Shown: positions 9,598-18,391 of the stretch, piece by piece | Layout of the letters: every line of letters begins with the position of its first letter | Numbering within the stretch: position 1 is the stretch's first letter | Assembly (NCBI GenBank): GCA_902615975.1 | Contig: CACMRC010000004.1 | Span: 52,908-116,907 of the forward strand | DNA length: 64,000 nucleotides | Direction of reading: 5' to 3' | Source: an uncultured Pelagibacteraceae bacterium | Lineage (GTDB): Bacteria; Pseudomonadota; Alphaproteobacteria; Pelagibacterales; Pelagibacteraceae | Program-made: the position numbers and the translations under genes | Notes under the pieces: model-generated | Databases searched by the model: none | Told to the model about the DNA's origin: nothing | The model's input: only the letters and a program-made list of their open reading frames with translations

Positions 9598-10529
9598 ACT
9601 TTAACCTCCCCATCAAACGGATCATATGTATCAATTTCTTGTGGTAATACAGATCTAATTGCAATTTCTTCAGACCCCATAGCAACTAAATCATCAGACT
9701 CATATAAGACCAGAGGTTTTGCAGCCATAGTATCTTTAGCCATTCCTAAAGAGTCTTTTGTTGCAACAAAGTAAGTAAAAACACCATCTAAACCAGTTAA
9801 AGATGCTTTCATTCCTTCTTCTAAAGTTGCACCGTCTCTCATTTTTTCAGCAAGGTAAACTGCAATTAATTCCGAGTCACACTCTGACATAAATCTCATA
9901 CCTTTGTTTTCTAAAACTCTTCTGTTATTCCAGTAGTTAGTTAATTGTCCATTATGAACTACTGATACATCACTAAATGGATATCCCCAAAAAGGGTGGG
10001 CAGATTTGATATCTACACCAGACTCTGTAGCCATTCTAGCATGACCTATAGCATGTGTTCCAACAACTTTATCTAAGCTATATCTATCACAAACCATTTT
10101 AGCGTTTCCAAGATCTTTAATCACTTCTAAAGATTTACCCATAGAAAGAATTTCAACACCTGGAATACTTTCTATACGTTGTGAAAATTCTAACAGATCT
10201 TTAACATTATAATCAATTTCATATCTTAAAGAGTAGGGAAGAGTTCTTTCTTCTTTAACTATTTTAGCTCCCATTTCAGTCAGAGTTTCATCTACAATTT
10301 TTTTTCTTTCATCGTAAACAGATACATCCTCCATAACTGATGAACTACCTTCTCCAACGTTTTCTCCAACTTTAAAACGCATGATGAAGTTTTTTCCATC
10401 CGTATCGCCATATAAAGCGTAACCTGTTGAATCTTCTCCTCTATGTTTTAATGCTTGAAGCATACCTTGCAATTCACTTCCAACATTTGAAGATTTCCCT
10501 CTATGAATTAAACCTGCTATTCCACACAT
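9585..10529 (-). CDS. mgsA: Class II glutamine amidotransferase; N-methylglutamate synthase subunit MgsA / GlxB-like
   Basis: Starts MCGIAGLIHRG (Ntn Cys2); 'GHARMATESGVDIKSAHPFWGYPFSDVSVVHNGQLTNYWNNRR'; overlaps mgsB. Confidence 0.84.
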   Translation of the reverse strand: MCGIAGLIHRGKSSNVGSELQGMLQALKHRGEDSTGYALYGDTDGKNFIMRFKVGENVGEGSSSVMEDVSVYDERKKIVDETLTEMGAKIVKEERTLPYSLRYEIDYNVKDLLEFSQRIESIPGVEILSMGKSLEVIKDLGNAKMVCDRYSLDKVVGTHAIGHARMATESGVDIKSAHPFWGYPFSDVSVVHNGQLTNYWNNRRVLENKGMRFMSECDSELIAVYLAEKMRDGATLEEGMKASLTGLDGVFTYFVATKDSLGMAKDTMAAKPLVLYESDDLVAMGSEEIAIRSVLPQEIDTYDPFDGEVKVWQI

Positions 10530-10561
10530 ATATTTATACCCTTTCTATCTATTTCTGTGAC

Positions 10562-12037
10562 CTACGGTAGACAATCAAGATAAGTATCCAGATCCCATTG
10601 TGTTGTTGCACCAAGAAATCTTTCCCACTCATCGTTTTTGTACCAATGGAAAACTTTATACATTTCATCTGGCATTGCAGATTTGATGACTTCATCCTCA
10701 GCCAGTCTATCTAAAGCTTCACCTAAACTTAATGGAAGTTTTTTAACATCTTTACCAGCTTTTTGAGCTTCATAAATATTTCTAGACTCTGGGGCTGCTG
10801 GTTTCATTTTTTTAGTTATACCTTCATCGCAAGCTTTTAATAAAGCAGCACCTAATAAGTAAGGATTGTGCATCGAGTCTACTGATCTATACTCAAATCT
10901 TCCTGGAGCAGAAACTCTTAGACCACAAGTTCTGTTTTGATATCCCCAATCAGCGTAAACGGGAGCCCAAAATCCTTGATCCCATAATCTTCTATAAGAA
11001 TTTACAGTTGAAGATCCAAGAGCTGTTAATGCTGGTAAGTGCTTCATGATACCTGCAATCGATTGTAAACCAATTTTACCTGGTAATTGCATATCCTTAG
11101 TATCAGGCATAAAAGTATTTGTTCCACCTTCAACATAACTAAATACTTCTTCAACACCCGGAAGTGTTTTGTTTCCAAGTTTGTTAAGTTTTATTTTTCC
11201 ACCTTTCCATAAAGACATGTTTGTATGACAACCACTAGCAGAAACACCCATAAATGGTTTTGTCATAAAGCAAGCAATTAAATTATGTTCTCTAGCAACC
11301 TGAGCACAAATTTGTCTGTAAGTTGACAATCTATCTGCATTTCTTAGAACGTTATCGTAAGTCCAGTTTAATTCTAATTGGCCTGGAGCATCTTCGTGAT
11401 CTCCTTGAATCATATCAAGACCCATTGCTTTTGCGTATTCAATAACCTTCATAAACACTGGTCTTAATGACTCAAATTGATCAATGTGATAACAGAATGG
11501 TTTAGAAAAACCTTTACCTGTAGGCGTTCCATCCTCATTTTTTGTTAACCACATCATTTCAGGCTCAGTACCAACTCTCAATTCTAGACCATGTTTTTTC
11601 TTAAATTCATCCATGAAAATTCTTAGATTTCCTCTGCAGTCTGAAGTTAAATGACCGCCTGGATTTTTTCTTTCTTCCCTGTTTCTAAAACAAGTTACAA
11701 ATACTCTTCCAACTCTTTTATCCCATGGTAATTGAACAAAAGTTTCAGGATCAGGTATTCCAACAAGCTCCATAGCCTCTGGTCCATATCCAATGTAATT
11801 ATTATGACGATCTAAAAACAAGTTTGCGGTAGCACCGTAAACTAATTGAAATCCTTTTTCAGCTGTTCTTTCCCAGTGATCTGCAGGTATACCTTTACCA
11901 ACAACTCTACCAGTTACAGAAATGAATTGATAATAAATATAAGTGATACCAAGTTCATTAATTTTTTCTCTAACTTTTTTAACTAATTTTGCTCTACCTG
12001 GCTGGTTAACATGTTTCTCTAGATCTGTCATTTTCAC
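10562..12037 (-). CDS. gmaS: Gamma-glutamylmethylamide synthetase (GlnA type III-like)
   Basis: 491 aa; 'GDHEDAPGQLELNWTYDNVLRNADRLSTYRQICAQ', 'GVSASGCHTNMSLW', 'NSYRRLWDQGFWAPVYADWGYQNRTCGLRVSAPGRFEYRSVDSMHNPYL'; immediately upstream of mgsABC-like genes. Confidence 0.85.
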   Translation of the reverse strand: MKMTDLEKHVNQPGRAKLVKKVREKINELGITYIYYQFISVTGRVVGKGIPADHWERTAEKGFQLVYGATANLFLDRHNNYIGYGPEAMELVGIPDPETFVQLPWDKRVGRVFVTCFRNREERKNPGGHLTSDCRGNLRIFMDEFKKKHGLELRVGTEPEMMWLTKNEDGTPTGKGFSKPFCYHIDQFESLRPVFMKVIEYAKAMGLDMIQGDHEDAPGQLELNWTYDNVLRNADRLSTYRQICAQVAREHNLIACFMTKPFMGVSASGCHTNMSLWKGGKIKLNKLGNKTLPGVEEVFSYVEGGTNTFMPDTKDMQLPGKIGLQSIAGIMKHLPALTALGSSTVNSYRRLWDQGFWAPVYADWGYQNRTCGLRVSAPGRFEYRSVDSMHNPYLLGAALLKACDEGITKKMKPAAPESRNIYEAQKAGKDVKKLPLSLGEALDRLAEDEVIKSAMPDEMYKVFHWYKNDEWERFLGATTQWDLDTYLDCLP

Positions 12038-12100
12038 CCCTCAATGAATTTAATTTATTCAAACGTAGCTGAAAAATTTATTTGTGTCTAGGCTTTGAGT

Positions 12101-13429
12101 CTAGCTCCATGGAAACGGACTGTTCGAAGTAGGGTGAAGTTCACCCTTCTCGTAACGGTTGAATCTAAATGGTTTTAACAAATCACTTTCAGTACCAAGA
12201 ATTTCTTTTGCAACAAGTTCTCCTACCCCAATCATTTTATAACCGTGATTGGCATCTGCAATCATGTAAACGTTTTCAAAAAATCTATCAAAGATTGGAA
12301 ACGAGTCTGGTGTCATACATCCAAGTCCGCCCGATGGTCCTTTTCTATATAAATCAGATTTACCTTCAAATCTTTTTTGACAATGTGCTAAAGCTGAACA
12401 CCACATTTCACTAAATGCGTCTGTTGTTTGATATTCAGGTGACTCAATTCCATAAGGATCAACATTAACTTGATCAAAATGTTTTTTAACTATGTAAGGA
12501 GAAGTTCCCCCTTGTACACCTAAACCTTCAATGTCAGGTTTGTAATAAATTCCCCAAATTTTATCTGTTAATAATTTTTTTGTTTTGTCTGAATATAACG
12601 GAGCAGTCGAGTCTACATGAACCACAGGAGGTTGTTTTCCATCATTTGTTTTTAGAAAATCTGGCTCAACACCAATAACACCTTCTTGTAGCATCCAGTA
12701 TGTCCACATATCTGTTACATGCATTTTTCCATCTTTGCCTTTAATGTTAGCCGTTTTAGGTAACTCTAACATATTCCAAAAATCTCTCGCCCATGGACCT
12801 GCACCGATAACAACCTGTTCGCACTCAATTGTACCTTTGTCTGTCTCTATTCCTGTAACAGCTTGACTGTTACTTCCTCTTTTAAAACCTGTTACTTTTA
12901 CACCTTTCATAACCTGAACACCGTTTGATGTAGATTTACTTTCAAGTGCTTTAATTGAATCTTTGTTAAATGCGTATCCACCTTTTTTTTCATGAAGTAT
13001 TGAAGTGATGCCTTGTGCTTGCCAATCATCAAAAATACTTTTCATATAATTCGAACAATCTTTTTCACCTTCAATAAATTCTGACTCATATCCGATTGCT
13101 TTTTGTTGCTCATAAATGCTTGCAACATCTTCGTGCATTACTTCAGGTGAAATTTGTAAGTAGCCAACAGGATTATATTTAAATGCTTTCGGATCACTCT
13201 CCCAAACTGAAACTGAGTGAGCCATAAGCTCTCTCATTGCTGGTTGGAAATAATTATTTCTTACAACGCCACAAGCAATTCCGCTTGCACCAGCTGCAGT
13301 ATCTTTTTTCTCTAATACAATTATTTCACCAGGATTTTTATATGTTTCAGAAAGTTTCCAAGCAGTACTAAGACCATGAATTCCACCACCGATGATTACT
13401 ACTTTTGCTTTCGAAGGTAATGTCGTCAT
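12101..13429 (-). CDS. FAD-dependent oxidoreductase (DadA/monomeric sarcosine oxidase superfamily), orphan in the TMAO/methylamine operon
   Basis: 442 aa; 'KVVIIGGGIHGLSTAWKLSETYKNPGEIIVLEKKDTAAGASG', 'VVIGAGPWARDFW', 'NVYMIADANHGYKMIGVGELVAKEIL'. Confidence 0.85.
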   Translation of the reverse strand: MTTLPSKAKVVIIGGGIHGLSTAWKLSETYKNPGEIIVLEKKDTAAGASGIACGVVRNNYFQPAMRELMAHSVSVWESDPKAFKYNPVGYLQISPEVMHEDVASIYEQQKAIGYESEFIEGEKDCSNYMKSIFDDWQAQGITSILHEKKGGYAFNKDSIKALESKSTSNGVQVMKGVKVTGFKRGSNSQAVTGIETDKGTIECEQVVIGAGPWARDFWNMLELPKTANIKGKDGKMHVTDMWTYWMLQEGVIGVEPDFLKTNDGKQPPVVHVDSTAPLYSDKTKKLLTDKIWGIYYKPDIEGLGVQGGTSPYIVKKHFDQVNVDPYGIESPEYQTTDAFSEMWCSALAHCQKRFEGKSDLYRKGPSGGLGCMTPDSFPIFDRFFENVYMIADANHGYKMIGVGELVAKEILGTESDLLKPFRFNRYEKGELHPTSNSPFPWS

Positions 13430-13530
13430 GTAAAAACATTATTTTTTGCAAATAGTAATTAATATAATTTTTTATAGAACTAAAAATTATATATATAATT
13501 TAGATATTTCAATTTTTGTGAAATTTGTCC

Positions 13531-13881
13531 CTAATAACTTATATTTTTTAAGGTATCCAGGTATTCATTAAATTCTCTAATAAAAGAGTCACTAGGTATT
13601 ATATTCTTTACCCTTTGGTCTGTTGATGTTTTTTCAAGACGAAAGAATCCTTTTTCACAAGCTTCAGTAATAATTAATGCAGATTTAGGTCTAGATGTTT
13701 TAAATAATTTAGTTTTAAGTTCCTCAACAGATAGTTTTTTATTTTCTTTATGTGCAGACATTACTAATAACATCATATGATAGTGAGAAGGAGATTTTCT
13801 AAAAAAATAGTTACTAGCTGTATGCGACTGTCTCATTTGATCTTCCCAAAAATCTAATAAAGTCTTTTTTTCTTTTGGCAT
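13531..13881 (-). CDS. Putative MarR-like winged-helix regulator
   Basis: 116 aa; wHTH-like 'HYHMMLLVMSAHKENKKLSVEELKTKLFKTSRPKSALIITEACEKGFFRLEKTSTDQRVKNIIPSDSF'; 5-bp gap from tdm. Confidence 0.6.
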   Translation of the reverse strand: MPKEKKTLLDFWEDQMRQSHTASNYFFRKSPSHYHMMLLVMSAHKENKKLSVEELKTKLFKTSRPKSALIITEACEKGFFRLEKTSTDQRVKNIIPSDSFIREFNEYLDTLKNISY

Positions 13882-13886
13882 TATTT

Positions 13887-16259
13887 TTAAGCTCTGACTC
13901 TTGATTTGGTTGGATCGTAGAATGGAAAACCAACAACTTTTGCACCAATCCTTTTTTGATGACCATCGATTTTACCTATTTCAACTTCAGCACCGATTTC
14001 TGAGTATTGAACATCTATTCTGCAAAGAGCAATATTTTTATTCAAAGTAGAGGACAAACATCCACTGGTAACTATACCAACCTGTGATCTTCCAATATGA
14101 ACACAGTCTCCATGTCCTGCTATTTCTTTTCCATTAAGTTCTAGGCCTACCAATTTCTTTTGTGGGTTAGCTTTTCTTTTAATCAATTCCTCTTTACCAA
14201 TAAAATCTTCTTCTTTTGTTTTCAGTGGAACGGTAAAACCAATACCAGCTTCAAAAGGATCTTGCTCTCCATCAAACTCTGCGCCAAATAAAATTAAACC
14301 TGCCTCAATTCTTAGTTTGTCTAAGGCAGCAAACCCTGCTGGTATCAATCCATCATCTTTACCTGCTTCCATTAATTTATCCCAAACTTCGGGAGCATGT
14401 TTTGGATGACACCAAACCTCATAACCTAATTCACCAGTATAACCTGTTCTAGAAACAATTAATGGAATACCTTGAAGTTCTTCTATTCTACAAATAGTAA
14501 ATCTAAACCAGCCTAACTCATCTATCGAAGGCTGTGTTGGTGGTGTAAAGATAATTTTCTTTAAAATTTCTCTACTTTTTGGACCTTGCAAAGATACATT
14601 GCTAATTTGATCAGTAGAGTTTTTAACAATAGCATTAAAATTCTTTTTCTTTGCAATTTCTTTTAGCCATTCTCCACCATATTCATCTCCACATATCCAT
14701 CTAAAACCTGTTTCGCTTAATCTTAAAAGAGTTCCATCATCGAACATCATTCCATTTTCGTAACACATCGCAGAATATACAACCTGTCCAACAGAAAGTT
14801 TTTTTATATTTCTCGTAAGAGTGTAGTTCATTAACTCTTCAGCATCAGGGCCAATTATTTCAAACTTTCTTAGTGATGATAGATCAATTAAAACAGCATC
14901 ATTTCTACAAGCATTGTATTCATTAACCAAACCATGTTTGGTGTAATCGTTTGGAAGCCAAAACCCTCTAGCATCAACAAAGTTTCTAGTTAATTTTGAA
15001 GTTTTTTCATAAAAACCAGAATTTCTAGTGAGTTTATTTTCAGAGTCTGTTTTCATTCTAAAACCAAATGACTTTCTAAATTCTTTGTTTTTGTCGTAAG
15101 TTCTAACAAATATATTAGTAGGATTCCATGAATTACAAGGATCTATATCACTTGGACATGCAGTTGTTCCAATTGTTAAATCTTTTAAGGCCTTAAACAT
15201 TACATAGTCACCGGGTCTAGAATAAGATTCATCAGAAATAACAGAATTTAATCCTCCAGCTGAGGTGTTAAAAAACAAATTAATTGCATGCCAACCTTTT
15301 TGTTTCTGAACACCGTATTTCGACATACTTTCAGTTAAATTATCTGAACAATTTGGATGACCAAAATATCCTGCGTCTTCATAATATTTTGATGTACATG
15401 CAAGATTAAAAGTATCATGTTTACCTACAGTATCTCTTATAACTTCAACAAGAGGCTCATGATCTGTGTCATAAAATTTAGAGAACAAACCTGGTCCTGG
15501 GAAAGTATTACCCATGAATGTTCTTGTGGTTTGCCAATCTAATCCTTTTTCAATTCCTTTTTCTAATTTTCTTGTATCGAATGCCACAAAGTCAGAACAT
15601 TGTCTGCCAGTTGGACTTATCACTTGAATATAATCTCCTTCTTTAACCTCATAAGATATTGAAGTTTCTTTAATTATATTCTCTTCATAAACAGGCTCGA
15701 AAACAGGATCAGGAATTACATTTAATTCCTTATCATTAACAATTTTAGCTCTTTTAACAAATATAGTTATATCAGTTGGTGGATTTTGTTTTGTAACATC
15801 CATATCTTCGCCAGGTGCTGAAAATATTGTGTAACATTTATCTTTTGATTTTAATTTAATTTTTTCACCAGGTTTTGTGTCTAAATCAAATATAATTGAT
15901 GATTTTGAATTAGAAATTTTTAAATTTCTTTTTTTTAATTGATAGTTGGTTGCTAAAATTGTTTCATCGTTTCCGCTAAGAATATTTCTTATGAAGTTTT
16001 TTTCATTGTTTGATTTGAGATTTAATATTCCAACATCTGAATTTCCATCCTTATCAAAACAAATAATCTCACATATTTGATTTCCTTCATTATTGATTAT
16101 TTCTATTTCATCATCGGGAAAAATCTGAAAACCAGTTAGACCGCCACCATTAACAACATGTCTTTCAACTCCAGGTGGTAAAATATTTAAACCAGGATAT
16201 TTGATATCTTTGCTTGTACCTAACATTTTATTAATTAAGTGAGACCATAATATAATCAA
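13887..16259 (-). CDS. tdm: DUF1989-GcvT fusion; trimethylamine N-oxide demethylase (Tdm)-like
   Basis: 790 aa. N-terminal half has DUF1989-like Cys motifs (GRQCSDFVAFD, FGHPNCSDNL, TACPSDIDPCNSW). C-terminal half is GcvT (MNYTLTRNIKKLSVGQ, SRTGYTGELGYEVW, ALDKLRIEAGL). Divergent from tmoXWV-like genes. True start may be the internal ATG at MLGTSKD. Confidence 0.85.
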   Translation of the reverse strand: MIILWSHLINKMLGTSKDIKYPGLNILPPGVERHVVNGGGLTGFQIFPDDEIEIINNEGNQICEIICFDKDGNSDVGILNLKSNNEKNFIRNILSGNDETILATNYQLKKRNLKISNSKSSIIFDLDTKPGEKIKLKSKDKCYTIFSAPGEDMDVTKQNPPTDITIFVKRAKIVNDKELNVIPDPVFEPVYEENIIKETSISYEVKEGDYIQVISPTGRQCSDFVAFDTRKLEKGIEKGLDWQTTRTFMGNTFPGPGLFSKFYDTDHEPLVEVIRDTVGKHDTFNLACTSKYYEDAGYFGHPNCSDNLTESMSKYGVQKQKGWHAINLFFNTSAGGLNSVISDESYSRPGDYVMFKALKDLTIGTTACPSDIDPCNSWNPTNIFVRTYDKNKEFRKSFGFRMKTDSENKLTRNSGFYEKTSKLTRNFVDARGFWLPNDYTKHGLVNEYNACRNDAVLIDLSSLRKFEIIGPDAEELMNYTLTRNIKKLSVGQVVYSAMCYENGMMFDDGTLLRLSETGFRWICGDEYGGEWLKEIAKKKNFNAIVKNSTDQISNVSLQGPKSREILKKIIFTPPTQPSIDELGWFRFTICRIEELQGIPLIVSRTGYTGELGYEVWCHPKHAPEVWDKLMEAGKDDGLIPAGFAALDKLRIEAGLILFGAEFDGEQDPFEAGIGFTVPLKTKEEDFIGKEELIKRKANPQKKLVGLELNGKEIAGHGDCVHIGRSQVGIVTSGCLSSTLNKNIALCRIDVQYSEIGAEVEIGKIDGHQKRIGAKVVGFPFYDPTKSRVRA

Positions 16260-16328
16260 AACGAGTTGACTATAACTTTAAATAGGAACATACTTTATTA
16301 TTAATATATTAATTATAGAGGGGTATAT

Positions 16329-17282
16329 ATGAAAAAAATAATATCATTATTTTCCGCTGTAATATTAACATTTGCTCTAACTTTAAGTAGTGCAAATGCA
16401 GATAAGAGCGGAGTAGTAAAAATCCCAACTCATAACTGGTCAAGTCAATTAGTTGGAGCAGAAGTAGTTGGTGAATTATTAAAAATGGTTGGTGAAAAAG
16501 TTGAATATATCAACATGGATTCACAAGCTGTTTACCAAGCCATGGCTGATGGAGATATAGATTTAGTTCATGAAATTTGGGAAGGTGCTTTTGGTGCTTC
16601 TTATGAAAAGGCGAAAGCAGGTGGAGGAATTGAAGAAATTCTTACACACGATGCAGTAACTAGAGAGGACTGGTGGTATCCAGACCATGTAGAGAAATTA
16701 TGTCCAGGTTTACCTGACTGGAAGGCATTAGATAAATGTAGCGATAAGTTTGCTAGAGCTGACTCGGGTGGAAAAGGAGTATTTATTGGTGGTCCAGTTG
16801 ACTGGTTAAAGCACGATGCTGAAAAAGTTGAAGCATTAGGCATGAATTTTATGGTTAAAAATGCAGGATCAGCAGATGCAATTTGGGCAGAGTTAGATGC
16901 TGGTGTCGCTCAAGGTAAAGCAGTTGTAGTTTTTAACTGGTCGCCAAACTTCATAGGTGCAAAATATCCAGGAAAATTTGTTGAGTTTCCAAAGCATGAC
17001 CCTGCTTGTACAAAGGATCCGGCTTGGGGAATTAATAAAACAGCACTATATGACTGTGGTAACCCAGCTAGTGGTTATTTAAAATTAGCAGTAAATGCTG
17101 ACTTTAAGAATAATCATCCAAATGGATATAAATTACTGAAACAGATGAACTTTTCTGGTCCAGACATCGACAAGATGGCAAATTACAAAGACACAGATGG
17201 ACTTGAAGTATCTGCTGCCGCTCAGAAATGGTTAAATGATCATAAATCTAAGTGGGAGCCTTGGGTTGCTTCATCAAAATAA
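16329..17282 (+). CDS. tmoX: Glycine betaine/choline/TMAO-type ABC transporter substrate-binding protein (TmoX-like)
   Basis: 317 aa with signal peptide MKKIISLFSAVILTFALTLSSANA; 'PTHNWSSQLVGAEVVGELLKMVGEKVEYINMDSQAVYQAMADGDIDLVHEIWEG'; divergent from tdm. Confidence 0.8.
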   Translation: MKKIISLFSAVILTFALTLSSANADKSGVVKIPTHNWSSQLVGAEVVGELLKMVGEKVEYINMDSQAVYQAMADGDIDLVHEIWEGAFGASYEKAKAGGGIEEILTHDAVTREDWWYPDHVEKLCPGLPDWKALDKCSDKFARADSGGKGVFIGGPVDWLKHDAEKVEALGMNFMVKNAGSADAIWAELDAGVAQGKAVVVFNWSPNFIGAKYPGKFVEFPKHDPACTKDPAWGINKTALYDCGNPASGYLKLAVNADFKNNHPNGYKLLKQMNFSGPDIDKMANYKDTDGLEVSAAAQKWLNDHKSKWEPWVASSK

Positions 17283-17299
17283 GTAATTGAAAACATATA

Positions 17300-17338
17300 A
17301 ACGAACCGATTTTTATAAGTCGGTTCGTTTTTTTTTAT
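17300..17338 (+). terminator. Intrinsic terminator/attenuator between tmoX and tmoW
   Basis: aacgaaccga (17300-17309) / tcggttcgtt (17320-17329), perfect 10-bp stem followed by a T run. Confidence 0.85.
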
Positions 17339-17362
17339 TTTATGATAAATTAAAATTTAAGC

Positions 17363-18391
17363 ATGAACAAAGAAGCGAAAATATCCTGCAAAAATATCTG
17401 GAAATTATATGGTGAAGCTCCAGAAAAGTTTCTAAAGAATACAAATAACAACCCTACAACAGAAGAGATTAAAAAAAATAATTATATACCTGCTGTAAGG
17501 GATGCATCGATAGATGTTAATACAGGTGAAATACTAGTTATTATGGGACTAAGCGGTTCAGGAAAATCAACATTGCTTAGATGTATGTCAAAATTAATTG
17601 AACCAACTCATGGCCAGGTATTTTTTGAGGGAAGTGATTTGTTAAAAGCTTCTGAAAAAGAATTAATAGATATAAGACGGCATAAGATGGGTATGGTATT
17701 CCAACACTTTGCACTTTTACCTCACCGAACAGTTTTGCAAAATGTTGCATTTCCACTTGAGGTTCAAGGACAAGAAATTCAAAAAAGAGAGGAAAGAGCA
17801 AAAGATGTAATAAAGCTAGTAGGTTTAGAAGGAAGAGAAAAATATTATCCAAGGGAATTATCAGGAGGACAACAACAAAGAGTTGGTCTTGCGAGATCTT
17901 TAGCAGTTGAACCAGATGTTTGGTTTTTAGATGAACCTTTTTCTGCATTAGATCCATTAATAAGAAAAGAAATGCAAAATGAGTTTTTAAGACTTCAAAG
18001 TATGTTAAAGAAAACGATTGTTTTTATTACCCATGATTTTGACGAGGCAATTAGATTAGCAGATAGGATAGCAATAATGTATGAGGGATTAATTGTTCAA
18101 GTAGGAACTCCCGAAGAATTGATTACAAAACCAGCTACTGATTATGTTGCAGAATTTACAAAAGATATACCGAGATCAAAATTATTAAATGCAGAAAGCA
18201 TTATGAACGAAAAAGATAAAAAACCTTACGAAAACACAGTTAATTATAGTGATAAAATTGAAAAAATTGCATCAAAAGTTTTAAAGTCAGAAAGTATTTT
18301 TTCTGTAGTTGATGACAACAAAGAGGTTTTAGGTTCAGTGAGTAAAAAAGAATTAATTAAAGCTTTATTTGCTGAAGACAAAAATGAATAA
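17363..18391 (+). CDS. tmoW: ProV/OpuAA-family ABC transporter ATPase (TmoW-like)
   Basis: 342 aa; Walker A 'GLSGSGKST', signature 'LSGGQQQRVGLARSLA', Walker B 'VWFLDEPFSALDP'. Confidence 0.86.
   Translation: MNKEAKISCKNIWKLYGEAPEKFLKNTNNNPTTEEIKKNNYIPAVRDASIDVNTGEILVIMGLSGSGKSTLLRCMSKLIEPTHGQVFFEGSDLLKASEKELIDIRRHKMGMVFQHFALLPHRTVLQNVAFPLEVQGQEIQKREERAKDVIKLVGLEGREKYYPRELSGGQQQRVGLARSLAVEPDVWFLDEPFSALDPLIRKEMQNEFLRLQSMLKKTIVFITHDFDEAIRLADRIAIMYEGLIVQVGTPEELITKPATDYVAEFTKDIPRSKLLNAESIMNEKDKKPYENTVNYSDKIEKIASKVLKSESIFSVVDDNKEVLGSVSKKELIKALFAEDKNE

Noticed and set aside
18369-18383. TTG start of the TmoV-like ORF as given in the ORF track
   Set aside because: The ATG at 18384 overlapping the tmoW stop is a more likely start.
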